This document shows positions 22,478 through 33,616 of a stretch of DNA of 64,000 nt, in pieces. The position numbers and the translations under genes were made by a program. A model generated the notes under the pieces. That model was not told the origin of the DNA. It made no database searches and saw only the letters and a list, made by a program, of their open reading frames with translations. How positions within the stretch are numbered: the first letter of the stretch is position 1; the number at the start of each line of letters is the position of its first letter. This DNA is from Adiantum capillus-veneris (lineage: Eukaryota > Streptophyta > Polypodiopsida > Polypodiales > Pteridaceae): NCBI GenBank assembly GCA_014529385.2, contig CM043948.1, forward strand, positions 75,040,791-75,104,790. Reading direction: 5' to 3'.

Positions 22478-22492
22478 TTACCTCTCTCTTGA
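22478..22492 (-). promoter_or_regulatory. E2 polypurine tract
   Basis: AAGAGAGAGG on the minus strand ends three bases before the 3' LTR, as expected for the plus-strand primer. Confidence 0.75.
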
Positions 22493-22879
22493 AATCATAG
22501 TCGTCCTCGACTATGGGGTAGAGAAGATAAAGCCTATGCATTGATCCTTTTCCTAGCAGGTAGAGCATCCCTATCTTACCCTACGACATCGTTCCAGAAT
22601 GGATGACTAATCCATTTGGCGCTTGAGAGCCTAAGGTTGCGCAACCATGTCTACGTATTAGTCCTATCAATCTTTCATAGTAGAGTAACAAGCTCTACTT
22701 GGTGTTTGGAAGACGTCGTCTCCACAAACTTGATTCTAAACATGCATACTACTTAGCATTTGTGCTCAATAAAGAAAAGAGAGTCTTCTAAGACAAAAAC
22801 TTTGTTCATTTTAAACATTGCTTACTCTAGGGAAGCATTGTAAGCATTGACAAGGTTTAGGTTATCCTTTTATTGTATG

Positions 22880-23217
22880 GCTTGCATCCATCTAGCATCT
22901 TGAAAAGGATAATTCTTAAACTTAATAAGATATTGTCAGATAGTCTTACTGCCTCTTAATACCTTGTCTTCATGTCGAAGAATGGAATCGGGTTGCAACA
23001 CCTCTTCTTGGTCCTTGATCTCTGGTGGATCTTCAATAGTTGGTTCTTGAGGTGGCTCTCCTCTGTAAGGCTTTAGTAGGCTCACATGGAAAGCATTGTG
23101 TATGAGCCAATGGCTGGGCAACTTAAGTTGATAGGCCATCTCATTGATTGGTCGAAGCATCTGGAAGGGACCATAGTACGTTTTTGCTAACTTAGCATAG
23201 TACTTTTGGTGTACCAT
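22880..23217 (-). pseudogene. E2 integrase C-terminus with chromodomain, one stop
   Basis: The frame opens with KYYAKLAKTYYGPFQMLRPI, the GPF/Y module of Ty3 integrases, and continues LPSHWLIHNAFHVSLLKPYR. After IKDQEEVLQPDSIL it reaches a stop at 22936, but the same frame continues QYLIKFKNYPFQDARWM, the second half of a chromodomain (usual form YLVKWKGYP...W). Chromodomains steer integration toward modified chromatin in such elements. The stop splits the domain. Confidence 0.85.
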
Positions 23218-23392
23218 AGGATTCTTGCCCGTGGTGTTTCATAATCGAGCCTTGGGAAATTTAAGCAAGACCCAATCATTTTCTTTAAAGGTTTGGGCTC
23301 TTCTATACTTATCAGCTATTTTGGGCTCTTATGTACTTATCAGCAATAGCCTTTTGCCTTTGCTGAGAGATCAAGATAGCATACTTAATCTT

Positions 23393-24262
23393 TCAGGAAG
23401 ATTCTTGTAGGTCTCGGCTATTCTCATTTGCCACGAAGATCTTCCCGTGTACTTTAAGTAGCAGGGGACTTTTGGATCTTCCCTCAATTACAACGAAAGG
23501 TGCTTTTCCCGTGGAAGTATGTATAGTGTTATTGTAGACATACTCCACTAAGGGTAAGTACTTCTCCCATTGGGATCTTTGATCTACTTCCGTTATATAA
23601 GCTTTTAGTAGATCAAGAATTGTTAGGTTCTCTATTTCACTTTGGCCATTTGTTTGGGGGTGATAAGCCGAAGAGAAGTTTAGCCTTGTCCCTAAATTCT
23701 CAAAGAGACCCTTCCAAAAATTAATGGTTATTCTAGGATGTCTATCCGACACTATGGACATCGGCAAGCCATGGTACTTGAAGATTTGTGAGATGAAGAG
23801 GGTTGCCATTTGATGGGCTTTGATAGTCTTTTTGATAGGTATAAAATGAGCTTGTTTATTGAACATGTCTACTATCGTCCATATTCCCGTATTCCCATGG
23901 ATAGACTTGGGCAATCCAAAGATAAAATCCATGGATATGCTCTCCCATGGTAAATTAGGGATTGGCAATGGTTGAAGCAATCCAGGTTGCTTCCCTCTAT
24001 CAAACTTCGTCTTTTGGCATACCACACATTTAAAAACATACTTTTGTATGTTTGCTTTTATGGAAGGCCGATAGAAATATGTTTCAATTCCTTTTAGGGT
24101 AGACTGAATCCCTCTATGCCCTGCATAAGGATGAGCATGAGATTCATACATTACTTTCTCACATAGTGAGTTAGTAACGCATAGTCTATTGCCATAGAGA
24201 AGATAACCATGTTGTAAAGTAAATGGTTCCTCTTTCTTCCCTAATGCCAGGGATGAAATCAC
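23393..24262 (-). CDS. E2 integrase core
   Basis: A 289-residue frame has the HHCC zinc domain (HPYAGHRG ... CVVCQKTKF) and the catalytic core: Asp in SMDFIFGLPKS, Asp in IVSDRHPRI, Glu in YHPQTNGQSEIEN, with 35 residues between the last two. Some neighbours are unusual: SDRHPRI for the common SDRGPxF and SEIEN for TERVN, which suggests decay or an old subfamily. The frame ends at 23393, and the GPF/Y plus chromodomain part continues in another frame after about 175 bases. Confidence 0.9.
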   Translation of the reverse strand: MISSLALGKKEEPFTLQHGYLLYGNRLCVTNSLCEKVMYESHAHPYAGHRGIQSTLKGIETYFYRPSIKANIQKYVFKCVVCQKTKFDRGKQPGLLQPLPIPNLPWESISMDFIFGLPKSIHGNTGIWTIVDMFNKQAHFIPIKKTIKAHQMATLFISQIFKYHGLPMSIVSDRHPRITINFWKGLFENLGTRLNFSSAYHPQTNGQSEIENLTILDLLKAYITEVDQRSQWEKYLPLVEYVYNNTIHTSTGKAPFVVIEGRSKSPLLLKVHGKIFVANENSRDLQESS

Positions 24263-24479
24263 ATTACTAAAATCGGGATCAATAGCCTACTCATCTATCA
24301 TGGAAGATAGATCATTGTGAGTTCCTATGGAAACCGCATTCACTCTCGGCCGTCTTGAGAGTGCATCTGTTACTTGATTATGCTTGCCAGCAATGTGAGC
24401 AATATGAAAATGAAATTGCAAAAGAAAATTTGCCCACCTCATTTGTTTGTCGGAGAGCTTGGTCTACGTCATGAAGTAC

Positions 24480-24728
24480 TTAGAGGCTTTGGTGATCCGT
24501 CTGCAGAATAAAAGGAGTCCCCAATAAATAGTGCTTCCACAAGTCTAAGGCATGTAGAATTGCGAGGAGTTCCTTTTTATATCTGCCTAGAGCTTGCTCA
24601 ACAGGGTCGAGCCTTTGACTTTCATAGGCTATGGCGTGCCCTTCTTGGAGCAAAACAGCTCCAAGGCAATCACCACACGCGTCACATTGGGGCTCAAATA
24701 GCTTTGAGAGATCCGGCAATGTAAGCAC
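24480..24728 (-). pseudogene. E2 RNase H fragment
   Basis: The frame reads FEPQCDACGDCLGAVLLQ (catalytic Asp), ALGRYKKELLAILHALDLWK (catalytic Glu) and FILQTDHQSL (catalytic Asp), then ends at the track limit. The rest of the domain to 24262 is in other frames. Confidence 0.85.
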
Positions 24729-24749
24729 AGGTTGAGAGATAAGCTTCTT

Positions 24750-25205
24750 TTAAAGCTTTTTGAAATCATTGTTCTCCTTGGTAAACCATGTATACTTAAT
24801 GTTTTTCTTTGTTAGGTCATGTAATGGTCCCGCGATTTGTGAGAACTTTTCTATGAAGCGTCTATAGTATGCACACATACCTATGAAGCTTCTTAATTCA
24901 TGACGATTCCTTGGATTAGGCCATCCTTTTATTACCTCTAACTTTGATGGATCCATTTGGATGCCATCTTGAGAGATAATGCGACCTAAATATTGAATCT
25001 CTTGCAAGAAAAGCTCACTTTTCTTTCGATTAATATAAAGTTTATTCACTCGTAAGAATTGAAATATTACCTGGAGATGTTGCTTGTGTTCATCTAATGA
25101 ATTAGAGTAGCTGATAACATCATCAAAGAACACTCCAGTAAAGGTTCGGTGAGGCCTCAATAGCTTCTTCATCAAGCGGTTGAATGTGGATGGTGCATTG
25201 ATCAA
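24750..25205 (-). CDS. E2 reverse transcriptase, palm and thumb
   Basis: This 151-residue frame holds APSTFNRLMKKLLRP, the catalytic strand VFFDDVISYS (FFDD in place of the usual YIDD), YLGRIISQDGIQMDPSKLE and FIGMCAYYRRFIEKFSQIA. It continues the RT started in the frame ending at 25307; about 100 bases between the two carry the missing strand in a broken frame. The catalytic Asp pair is present. Confidence 0.88.
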   Translation of the reverse strand: MINAPSTFNRLMKKLLRPHRTFTGVFFDDVISYSNSLDEHKQHLQVIFQFLRVNKLYINRKKSELFLQEIQYLGRIISQDGIQMDPSKLEVIKGWPNPRNRHELRSFIGMCAYYRRFIEKFSQIAGPLHDLTKKNIKYTWFTKENNDFKKL

Positions 25206-25306
25206 GCCAAAAGGAATGACAATGTATTTGTAAAGACCAAACGTAGTGCGAAATGCGGTCTTTACAATGTCTTGATTAGCTATCCTTATTTGATGGTAGC
25301 CACTTT

Positions 25307-26344
25307 TTAAGTCAATCCTACTGAAGTAGGTTGACCTTGCAGCTTATCAAATAGGTCTTCTACCCGTGGAACGGAAAACCTGTTCTTGATAGTGATCCTA
25401 TTTAGTGCTCTATAGTCGACACACATACGATATGTGTCGTCTTTCTTTTGCACTAGTAACACGGGTGAGCAAAATGGAGATGAGCTAGGCCTAACCATGC
25501 CCTTCTCAACTAACTCATGCACTTGCCGCATAATCTCCTCTTGCTGAGCTTGAGAAACTCTATAAGGAGGTTTATTAGGCGGTGAACTTCCTAGAAGAAG
25601 TTCAATTGCATGGTCATCATTGCCTTGTTTAGGAGGTAGTTCACAAGGGATGTCGTCAATAAAAACATCTTGAAATCCCTTGAGAAAATTGGATAACTCT
25701 AATTTCTTGTGATTGTTTATATTTTCTTTTGCTAAAGCATTAGGTTCATTTTGAGAATCTTTAATAAAAATCATGTACACGGAAATAGAGCTCTTTATTG
25801 ACTTATTGAAAGCTTGCGTATGTACAATGAGTATGGTGTTACCCAACTCCTTAGCATCTATGTACATATCTTTTTTCCTGAACCTAAAGTAAATTTTTCT
25901 TTCAGGGAATTTAACATTGGCAGCCATGCAATCAAACCATGGTGCCCATAGGATTACATCCTCGTGCTTGAGAGGAGAGATAAAGAAGTCCTCTTTGTCC
26001 ACATAGCTTTGGACATGGAGCCTCAATTTCTTGATTAAGGGAGTGACTGAAGCTTCTTGCCCCTTGAAAACACCATTGACGGGGAGGACATCTCCCATCT
26101 CATAGGCTTGGATGCCTAGCTTGATGGCCAACACTGTGGATATGAAATTGTGAGTAGAACCAGGCTCAAAGAGAATAAAAGCATCATGTTCTCTTACCTT
26201 TCCCCAAGCATGACATAGAGGAGATCCTTTGTGGTGAGCTTCCTCTTCTTGGATTTTGACCAAGGTAGCTCTAAGAGGGTCATGGCAGGTGTTCTTTTGG
26301 GTGCAAGCACGATACGCATGCCCTTGCTCGTCGCATTGAAACAA
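25307..26344 (-). CDS. E2 gag knuckle, protease and RT fingers
   Basis: The frame starts in the second half of a CCHC knuckle (QCDEQGHAYRAC; the first Cys lies in another frame just upstream, so a frameshift splits it). At about residue 58 comes AFILFEPGSTHNFIS, the protease active-site loop, where the catalytic Asp of the usual FDSG/FDPG has become Glu. From about residue 255 the RT fingers follow: EKGMVRPSSSPFCSPVLLVQ and TYRMCVDYRALNRITIKNRF. The frame ends at 25307 inside the palm. Confidence 0.88.
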   Translation of the reverse strand: MFQCDEQGHAYRACTQKNTCHDPLRATLVKIQEEEAHHKGSPLCHAWGKVREHDAFILFEPGSTHNFISTVLAIKLGIQAYEMGDVLPVNGVFKGQEASVTPLIKKLRLHVQSYVDKEDFFISPLKHEDVILWAPWFDCMAANVKFPERKIYFRFRKKDMYIDAKELGNTILIVHTQAFNKSIKSSISVYMIFIKDSQNEPNALAKENINNHKKLELSNFLKGFQDVFIDDIPCELPPKQGNDDHAIELLLGSSPPNKPPYRVSQAQQEEIMRQVHELVEKGMVRPSSSPFCSPVLLVQKKDDTYRMCVDYRALNRITIKNRFSVPRVEDLFDKLQGQPTSVGLT

Positions 26345-27490
26345 CGGTTATCTTTGCAATAATGCTCAAGCTCTTTAGGAGAGAGTTTATTTTTGCCATT
26401 ATAAACTCCCTTATCCTTAGCTTTGTTGTTATTGGCGTTGCCTTTAGGAGACTTTTGGACATTGTCCTTCCCCTTAGGCTCATTGTTACGGTCCTTATTC
26501 TCCATGGGCTTAAGATTTCTCTTAGCCCCTATTTGGAAATTGATTCATGAAGCCACCATGGTATGGTGTATGACTGCAGATATAGTGCGTGGCCTTTGGG
26601 AGTTGGCATACTCCGCCATATCTTCAGTTAAGCCCGCAAAAATTGTTGTTTTTGCTCTCCAAAATCTATCTTTTTTAAGACAGTGTCTTCGAGATGTAAG
26701 TCCCAAAACTTGTCTACATATTTATGAATAGATTCGTAAGGAGAGAGCTTCAAGCTTCGCCATTCAGTGAGTACCTTGTCTTTGGCATCGGTAGCCAAAA
26801 ACTCCTTCATGATGGAAGCTCTTTAAGCTTTCCATGTTTGTGGAGCTTCACCGTTTGCTTGTAGGCTAGACCACCATTTCTTGGTGGACTTTTGAAAATG
26901 CATAGCTACATGGCGTAGCTTAGAGGACTCCGTGAAGCCCTCATCTCCAAATGCCACATCGAATTGTTGGATGAAAGCCAAGACTTTGTCCGTAGCACCA
27001 AAGGTGCCATCATAGGTAAGGAAAGAGATGTTGTTTCCTCCCTCTTTGAACTTCTTGAGCTTGGGCGACCTCTTCCACGCGGCATAGGATTTCCTATGGC
27101 CTCTTCTTTTTGGTGGTTCAAAAGTTGCACCATCACTTTCTTCAGAAGATGAAGAATTTGAGGAAGATGGAGAAGAGGGTGACCTTTTCTTGCAAGAAAC
27201 TTTTTCTTGCCTTGGTCCTCCTTGTCTACACCATCACTTTCTTCATAAGAGGAAGAGGATGAAGAAGATGGAGAAGAGGGTGACCTCTTTCTCGCCTTTT
27301 TCTTCTCTTGTGTTTTATCATCCCTCTTTGAATTATGGTGTGGAGAGGTGTGCGATGATCTTCTCTGTTTAGGATGTGATGGGGAGCGTTTTTCCCGCCG
27401 TCTTCGTGGAGCCATCTCCGCCGAGGTGGCAGGAGACTCATTTCTCTCTCGTTCTTTTGGTGGGGGCTCTTGAGTTTGGAAGTCTCGCAA
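26345..27490 (-). pseudogene. E2 gag, frameshifted
   Basis: The N-terminal frame (27490-26906) begins with a basic, Ser/Arg-rich tail, then drifts out of frame. In the neighbouring frames one reads TFGATDKVLAFIQQFDVAF, RHVAMHFQKSTKKWWSSL and, from 26810, MKEFLATDAKDKVLTEWRSL with SPYESIHKYVDKFWDLHLED. This is the capsid (retrotrans_gag) signature. A segment of about 104 bases is tandemly duplicated at 27124-27290 (twice cttcct..gaagatggagaagagggtgacc), which explains part of the frame trouble. Confidence 0.8.
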
Positions 27491-28100
27491 GGAGGCTTCC
27501 TAGGTACTCTCTAGTCATGGTGGGGAGTTTGGAGGATCCCATGAGCACGTACCTACTATTGCACTTCACTTTGGAGGGATGGATTTCCCACGGCTTACTG
27601 AAGCCTAGAAACAAGGTAGTTAACAAGTATAGGGGCATCATTAGTAGCCTGCTCATTAGCAAAATCAAAGCTATCAACATTAATTTCACTCTCTTTACTA
27701 TTGTCAGCCATTCTAACAATTTTTTAAGGTGTACTTTATCACTTGAAGCCCTAGTTGTTGCTCCTCTTTACCCCTTTAGAAAAGCACTCAAGCTACTGTA
27801 CCCGTGGCTCAAATATCATTAATTGCAAGGAATAGAAGAGAGGATCTTTCAACACCAAAACAGTACCGACTCTTGTCAAGCTTCTAATGACTCAATAGTG
27901 ATTAAGCCGTAGGCAAGCCCCGTAGGACTCCATTATTAAAACCATAGCTCTCGATGGTGATGCCTCGTTATCTGCACGAAGGCAGGCGCATTGCAAGGCT
28001 GAAAAATCCCTATTTTACTTACTTAATTGCAATTAATAATACCAACCATTTATAGCTAGCCCGAGGACCTCACTTCTTGAGAAAGAAAAGAGAAATCTTT

Positions 28101-28113
28101 TGCTCTGATACCA
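28101..28113 (-). promoter_or_regulatory. E2 primer binding site, tRNA-iMet type
   Basis: TGGTATCAGAGCA on the minus strand starts one base after the 5' LTR end. It is complementary to the 3' end of plant initiator tRNA-Met. Confidence 0.92.
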
Positions 28114-28114
28114 A

Positions 28115-29190
28115 TGTAACGTTTAATGGCCTAGTAACTTGTGTGTAGCGGAAAATAGCATAGACATAGTGAGCATTTCATTAGAATAGATTCCTAATGA
28201 GCGTAGCAAGAGTGCTTGGATGGAGAGAGCAACAAAAATCATAACACCTAGTTAGATAGGCATGAACAATACTTCAAAAGAGAGAGAAATTAAGCTCTTG
28301 ACAACAGTTGAGGACCAGATTTACATGGAGCCGGTCCCCCCTTCAAAAGGCTTTGTATTATAGGTTTCCCCCATCAAGAGAGACATTTTACAATACAATA
28401 CTTTGTGTTCCTTCAATATCTTGCTGGTGCAATGAAGATGGTAGCTTCAAGCACCATGCACACACTTATAAAACACAACATCAATTCCCTCACGGTCTCA
28501 GACCCAAGACTTCACACCTTCGAAGATGGTGAGAGCTAGTGGGGTATGAGAGTAGATTGAGAGGAAGAAGGATTAGTCTTACGAGAAAGAAGTATATATC
28601 CTCACATAATCAATCATAAAAGTCTTAGCATAGCTTAGTAATTAGCATGGGAGAGGAGATGAGCATGCATTTGAGCTTGGCTCTTGGTTGGATTTGCATC
28701 ACAAAGCCAAGAGTTGTTGGTGTAGGCCTCCCTTCTCACAAGCTTGGAGTACGTGATGAGCTTTCCATTAAATCTTGAGAAGGAGAGAGAGTCTTCTTTG
28801 CTTCACACATGAGATTGTGTGAGTGTGTGTATGATAATGCCTTGAAAAAATCAGCCCCCTCTCTCTCTTGGTCGACCCCTCATGCTTTTTACTCATGTTG
28901 ACACCCCATTGGACCCTGCAAAGCCTAGCCAATGATAATTAAGAAGCATAAGTGATAGCCTTGTGACATGTGTCCCCCTTTCCCCTTTTGTGAGAGCTTT
29001 AGGAAATTAATTAATGCAATTAAACTCTCATTGGACCCCTTAGTCTTTTGGCCAGTAGGAATCAGGCAAGCCAGTGGGCTGCTAAATGCTCATTGGACCC
29101 CTTGGGAGACTGGCCAATAGTCTTCTAGAGAGCTTAATTCTTATTGGTTCTTTTATTAAGTGTTTTTAAATGAATAAAAGTAGATTTACC
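28115..29190 (-). repeat. E2 5' LTR, truncated
   Basis: It matches the E2 3' LTR from the inner end for about 1,075 bases and then stops near 29190, lacking the outer 520 or so bases. Directly beyond lies a copy of E1 protease sequence. The break is a rearrangement junction, not an LTR end. Confidence 0.85.
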
Positions 29191-29208
29191 CTAGCTTAAT
29201 TCTTAGAG

Positions 29209-29813
29209 GATGTACCCGAACAGTTAAAAGATCCACTCGAATGACAGAGTCTTGGAACTGCAAGTAGACATGGTTTCTAGACCGGGCATGCACCATTTTT
29301 GCTTCCCTCGTGAAAGGACATCCTGAGATCATCTCATATGACATAGTGTGCTTGGAGAAATCCATAACAATGAAGTTATTCCTTATTTTGTGTCCAAAGA
29401 TCTTGATCTTGGGATTTTCTAGTATCCCAATAGGCTTAACAATAGTCCCATTGGCCATCTTTATCACTATGTTTGTGGTCCCAAGGTGAGGTCTTCCCAT
29501 AGTTTCCCAACAATTTTTAGTCACAATGCTAACCCCAACGCCACCATCAAGGATTCCCTTCACAGTTAATCCCTTGGTAGTCATTGGTATGGTTGCATTG
29601 GATTCATTGCCTTCAAAGTATTATCCCAACTTGTTAACAAGTGTTTCAACAACAGAGTTCTCGTCTAGGTTGGGTTGTGGATCTAAGTGTTCCTTCTTCA
29701 TTGGCATCTCCCTAGCTCCATCCATCTGTGCCAATTGTGGTAGCCCGACTTTTAGTTCTCCATTGCGGAAAGCTCGAAGAGCTAAGAATAGCTCGGGGTC
29801 TCCATATAGTTTG
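29209..29813 (-). pseudogene. E1 protease region, copy 2 (duplicated)
   Basis: This repeats 20263-20878 with scattered base changes, including the frame beginning MTTKGLTVKGILDGGVGVSI and the upstream KLYGDPELFLALRAFRNGEL. Its left end joins truncated E2 LTR at a spot with only a short shared TTA/TA. Its right end meets an E2 LTR at exactly the same base as in copy 1, so protease and LTR were duplicated together. Confidence 0.85.
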
Positions 29814-30996
29814 TGTAACATATAATGGCCTGGTAACTTGTGTGTAGCGGAAAATAGCATAGACATAGTGAGCATTTTATTAGAATAGATGCCTAATGAG
29901 CATAGCAAGAGTGCTTGGATGGAGAGAGCAACAAAAAGCATAACACCTAGTTAGATAGGCATAAACAATACTTCAAAAGAGAGAGAAATTAAGCTATTGA
30001 AAACATTTGAGGACCGGATTTACATGGAGCCGGTCCCCCCTCCAAAAGGCTTTGTATTATAGGTTTCTCCCGTCAAGGGAGACATTTTACAATACAATAC
30101 TTTGTGTTCCTTCAATATCTTGCTGATGCAATGAAGATGGAAGCTTCAAGCGGCATGCACACACTTATAAAACACATCAATTCCCTCACGGTCTCAGACC
30201 CAAGATCTCACACACCTTCGAAGATGGTGAGAGCTAGTGGAGTATGAGAGTAGATTGAGAGGAATAAGGAGTAGTCTTATAAGAAATAAGTATATCTCCT
30301 CACATAATACTCATAAAAGCTTAGCATAGCTTAGTAATTAGCATGGGAGAGGAGATGAGCATGCATTGGAGCTTGGCTCTTGGTTGGATTTGCATCACAA
30401 AGCCAAGAGTTGTTAGTGTAGGTCTCCCTTCTCACAAGCTTGGAGTAGGTGATGAGCTTTACATGAAAGCTTGAGAAGGAGATAGAGTCTTCTTTGCTTC
30501 ACACATGAGATTGTGTGAGTGTGTGTGTGATAGTGCCTTGACAAAATCATCCCCCTCTCTCTCTTGGTTGACCCCTCATGCTTTTTACTCATGTTGACAC
30601 CCCATTGGACCCTGCAAAGCCTAGCCAATGATAATTAAGAAGCATACGTGATAGCCTGGTGACATGTGTCCCCGTTTTCCCTTTTGTGAGAGCTTTATTA
30701 ATGCAATTAAACTCTCATTGGACCCCTTAGTCTTCTGGCCAATAGGAATCAGGCAAGTCATTGGGTTGTTGAATGCTCATTGGACCCCTTGGGAGACTGG
30801 CCAATATTCTTCTAGAGAGCTTAATTCTTATTGGTTCTTTTATTAAGTGATTTTAAATGAATTAAAGTAGACTCTAGCCTAATTCTTATCGGTCCACCTC
30901 TATGGCCATCCAATAGGATTTGAATGCACCTTGTGGGCAATTGGGCTAGGGAGCTGACAGGTGTCCACTATGTCCTTTGTGTAAAGGGGCTTGCAT

Positions 30997-31066
<70 letters not shown>

Positions 31067-31308
31067 CTCTCTCATCCCCTACTAAAAGGACTCACCCCCT
31101 CCTCTTTAGGAGCTTGCAAAGACTTTTTGTACACTCTCAAGCATCCAATTTTCCTAAGCATTGACCATTAGACTTAACCTTTGAATTTTGGAACCTTAGC
31201 ATTTTGGAAGTCTTAATGGACTAAACCTTAGGTCTCTGAAGCCAATTACTTGCACATTGCTCTTCTGGAGATGGTCCCCCTTTGGATCCCTATTTTCCCT
31301 CCTTTGGA
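29814..31308 (-). repeat. Third E2 LTR, lacking its outer 129 bases
   Basis: It matches 20879-22348 from end to end, including the GT repeat, here grown to about 32 units (30998-31063) against about 13 in the other copy. It breaks off at ctttggat, where E1 gag resumes. There is no internal E2 sequence attached on its right. Confidence 0.88.
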
Positions 31309-33614
31309 TATAATTTTGGTTCTGCAGCATCGATTGTGTGAGTACATTTACTGGTACCACAAGCGTACTTTGTGTTGGCTCCTCAATAACCTCAATTAAA
31401 TTCAAAGGCATTATCTTTGGTGCATTTGGATTATTAGGACATTGGGCAATCAAATGATCTATGCCACATCGATTACAGATGAGTATCAACATTGTAGATG
31501 TGCTCACCTGATTGGTTTGCATTGGTGTGGCATTCTTGCGTAATTTAATAGGACATTTGGCTACACGAGGTGGACCTCCACACTCATCGCATTGAAGAGG
31601 TAGTCTCTTGGCAGTGTAATTGATATTTGGCATCTTGTCGCAAGAGCAGCTACTCGATAGACGGGTTTGACTTGTCCCCAATAGTCCTCCATGTAGTATT
31701 GTGGACTTCCTTCAAGTGCATCAATCCCATAGGCAACATTAGGGTCTATATCTTCCTCACAGCCTTCCAAAGCAACAATAGGTGTCTCACAACCCACTTG
31801 ATTCACAGAAGTGATTCTCGGATGTGGTGGTTGTGGTTGTAGCACTGGAGGTGATAAGGGTGTTGTTTGAACAACATTTTGGGCCCTAGGGACCATATGT
31901 TGTGATGTTTGTTCAAGAGGTGGGACTAGCATCAATGTAGGCACTCGAGGTGTATCCATCCATGCTAAGGTTGGTCTATTTGTCATCCCGTGTTTAAATA
32001 CTATGCAATCCTTAGCTTGATGACCATACCTCCCACAAGCATTGCAATTTCCATTAAATTTTACTCTAAAAGTAGGGCATTCACTAATACTATGCGGACC
32101 ATAGCAAACCGAGCACCATTGTTGCTCTCTTCTTGGATACATATGATTGTTTTGCGGAGCATGATTGTCTCTAAGACTTTCTTGAATGGCCTTGGTGAGA
32201 CTTACTAAAGTCATCTCATATATCTTTGGCACCTTAGCAATAGGCTTTAGGGTTGTTGGCTGATGCCCCGATGCTTGCGAGCTAGTAGATTTAGGCTCAA
32301 CAAATGCTCTTTCTTTTTGAATCATTAAATTATCATCCAATTGGATCGCATTGGTGGTGACTGCTTCCCAAGTGGTGATACCTCTAATGACTAGGCCATT
32401 GTATATATCCTCATGTCCTAGTCCCGTAATGAATCTATCAAGCAATTGGTTATTATTGAAGCGCTCATTTGGATTACAACAAGAATTCAAATGCTTCAAG
32501 CGACTAATAAAGTCTCTCACGGACTCTCCTTCCTCCCATTGGGCTTTCTGGAGCTGAGATGCTACACCCAAAGCAATCCCTCTTGTATTTATTCTTTCAA
32601 GAACAGTCTCCTAAGAGTAGGGTAAATAGTTTTTTCTTCCACCCTTAGGGTTCTATACCAATCCCCACCCTTCCCACTCAAGGTCAGGCTTAAAGCATTA
32701 CTCTTATGCAGGTCATTGTGTTCTCCTAGGGAATCGCATATTTTTTCAAATACTTTGATATGCTTTCTCATGTCCCCGTCTCCACTATATTTTTGTGTGA
32801 GCTTGGCTATTTGCATTGCTTTACTTCTAGGCTCTCTATCCGACGTGTTACGCATATTTTCAGCAATGGATCGACCAATAGCTTGAGCAAAGGTTTCCAA
32901 GTCACCTAAGTGAGCAGGTATAGTGGGGACAAGCGCTCTCGAGATTGCATGTGGAATGGGGATTGGCATTGGGCTTGGCGTATATACAGCCTTTGGGTTC
33001 CAAGTTGGGTACAATGTTGTGCCATGTGGTGGCCCAGAGTTCATATGTGTGGCCCTAGGCATATCAGACATTAGATGTGACATGCTAATGCTAGCCGGTA
33101 TGGTCCCATTGAAATAAGAGCTTGGATGTTGTGGTTGTGGAGCATAAGTTGTGGAAACAATGGGAGGGGTAGGAGCTACATGAGCATGAGGAACCATATG
33201 TGCATATGATTGATACACACTTGTAGGTACTGTTGCAGGCATTGGGCTACCATGTAGCGGTGCTTTACTAACAAATGAGGTCCATGGCGTGTTTTTTTTC
33301 ATGCCCATCACAGGGGTAGGCATGGTAGTCATGGTGTCATCAAGAGAGAGATGAGCTAAACTTGGAAAGGTAAAGCTATCACTTGTGGGCTCAGATTGTA
33401 TTGAGACCCCTAGCAAAACAACATCTGGAGGATCCATCGGACTTACCGAGGGAGTCTCCATTTGTGATAAAGTTAGTTGCCTAGGCTTCCCTTTATCCAA
33501 GAATCTCATGAGGCCCATTGAAGGCATATGGATCCCTTTGTTCTGCCTTTCCAGCTCAATAACCCTATGGATAACATCACAAACTCTTTGTTGTTAATTC
33601 TCTATGCTAGTAGC
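31309..33614 (-). pseudogene. E1 gag, C-terminal four fifths, two frameshifts
   Basis: Three overlapping frames (33527-32589, 32571-31561, 31681-31309) together make one gag. The first is Pro/Met-rich and ends with ETFAQAIGRSIAENMRN and a capsid start (KVFEKICDSLGEHNDLHKSN). The second carries on after a frameshift near 32590 with WEEGESVRDFISRLKHLNSC, then knuckles CSVCYGPHSISEC and CNACGRYGHQAKDC. The third, after another frameshift near 31680, has CDECGGPPRVAKC and CNRCGIDHLIAQC. The CX2CX3HX4C spacing and GPH text are like Athila gag. Upstream of 33527 the frame is open to 33614 apart from one TAA, and meets the N-terminal part at 49991 across the E3 insertion. Confidence 0.85.
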
Positions 33615-33616
33615 AC

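Larger units (their letters stand above)
20879..29190 (-). mobile_element. E2: chromodomain Ty3 (chromovirus) retrotransposon inserted in E1
   Basis: The element has a complete 3' LTR (20879-22477), a polypurine tract, gag-protease-RT-RNase H-integrase-chromodomain on the minus strand, a tRNA-iMet primer site (28101-28113) and a truncated 5' LTR (28115-29190). It interrupts E1 between gag and protease. Frames are broken in several places, so this copy cannot move by itself. Confidence 0.88.

Noticed and set aside
22070-31070. CRISPR-like or operon-like structure
   Set aside because: The repeats are LTRs and microsatellites. Introns, LTR elements and gene families are eukaryotic; no bacterial signal is present.
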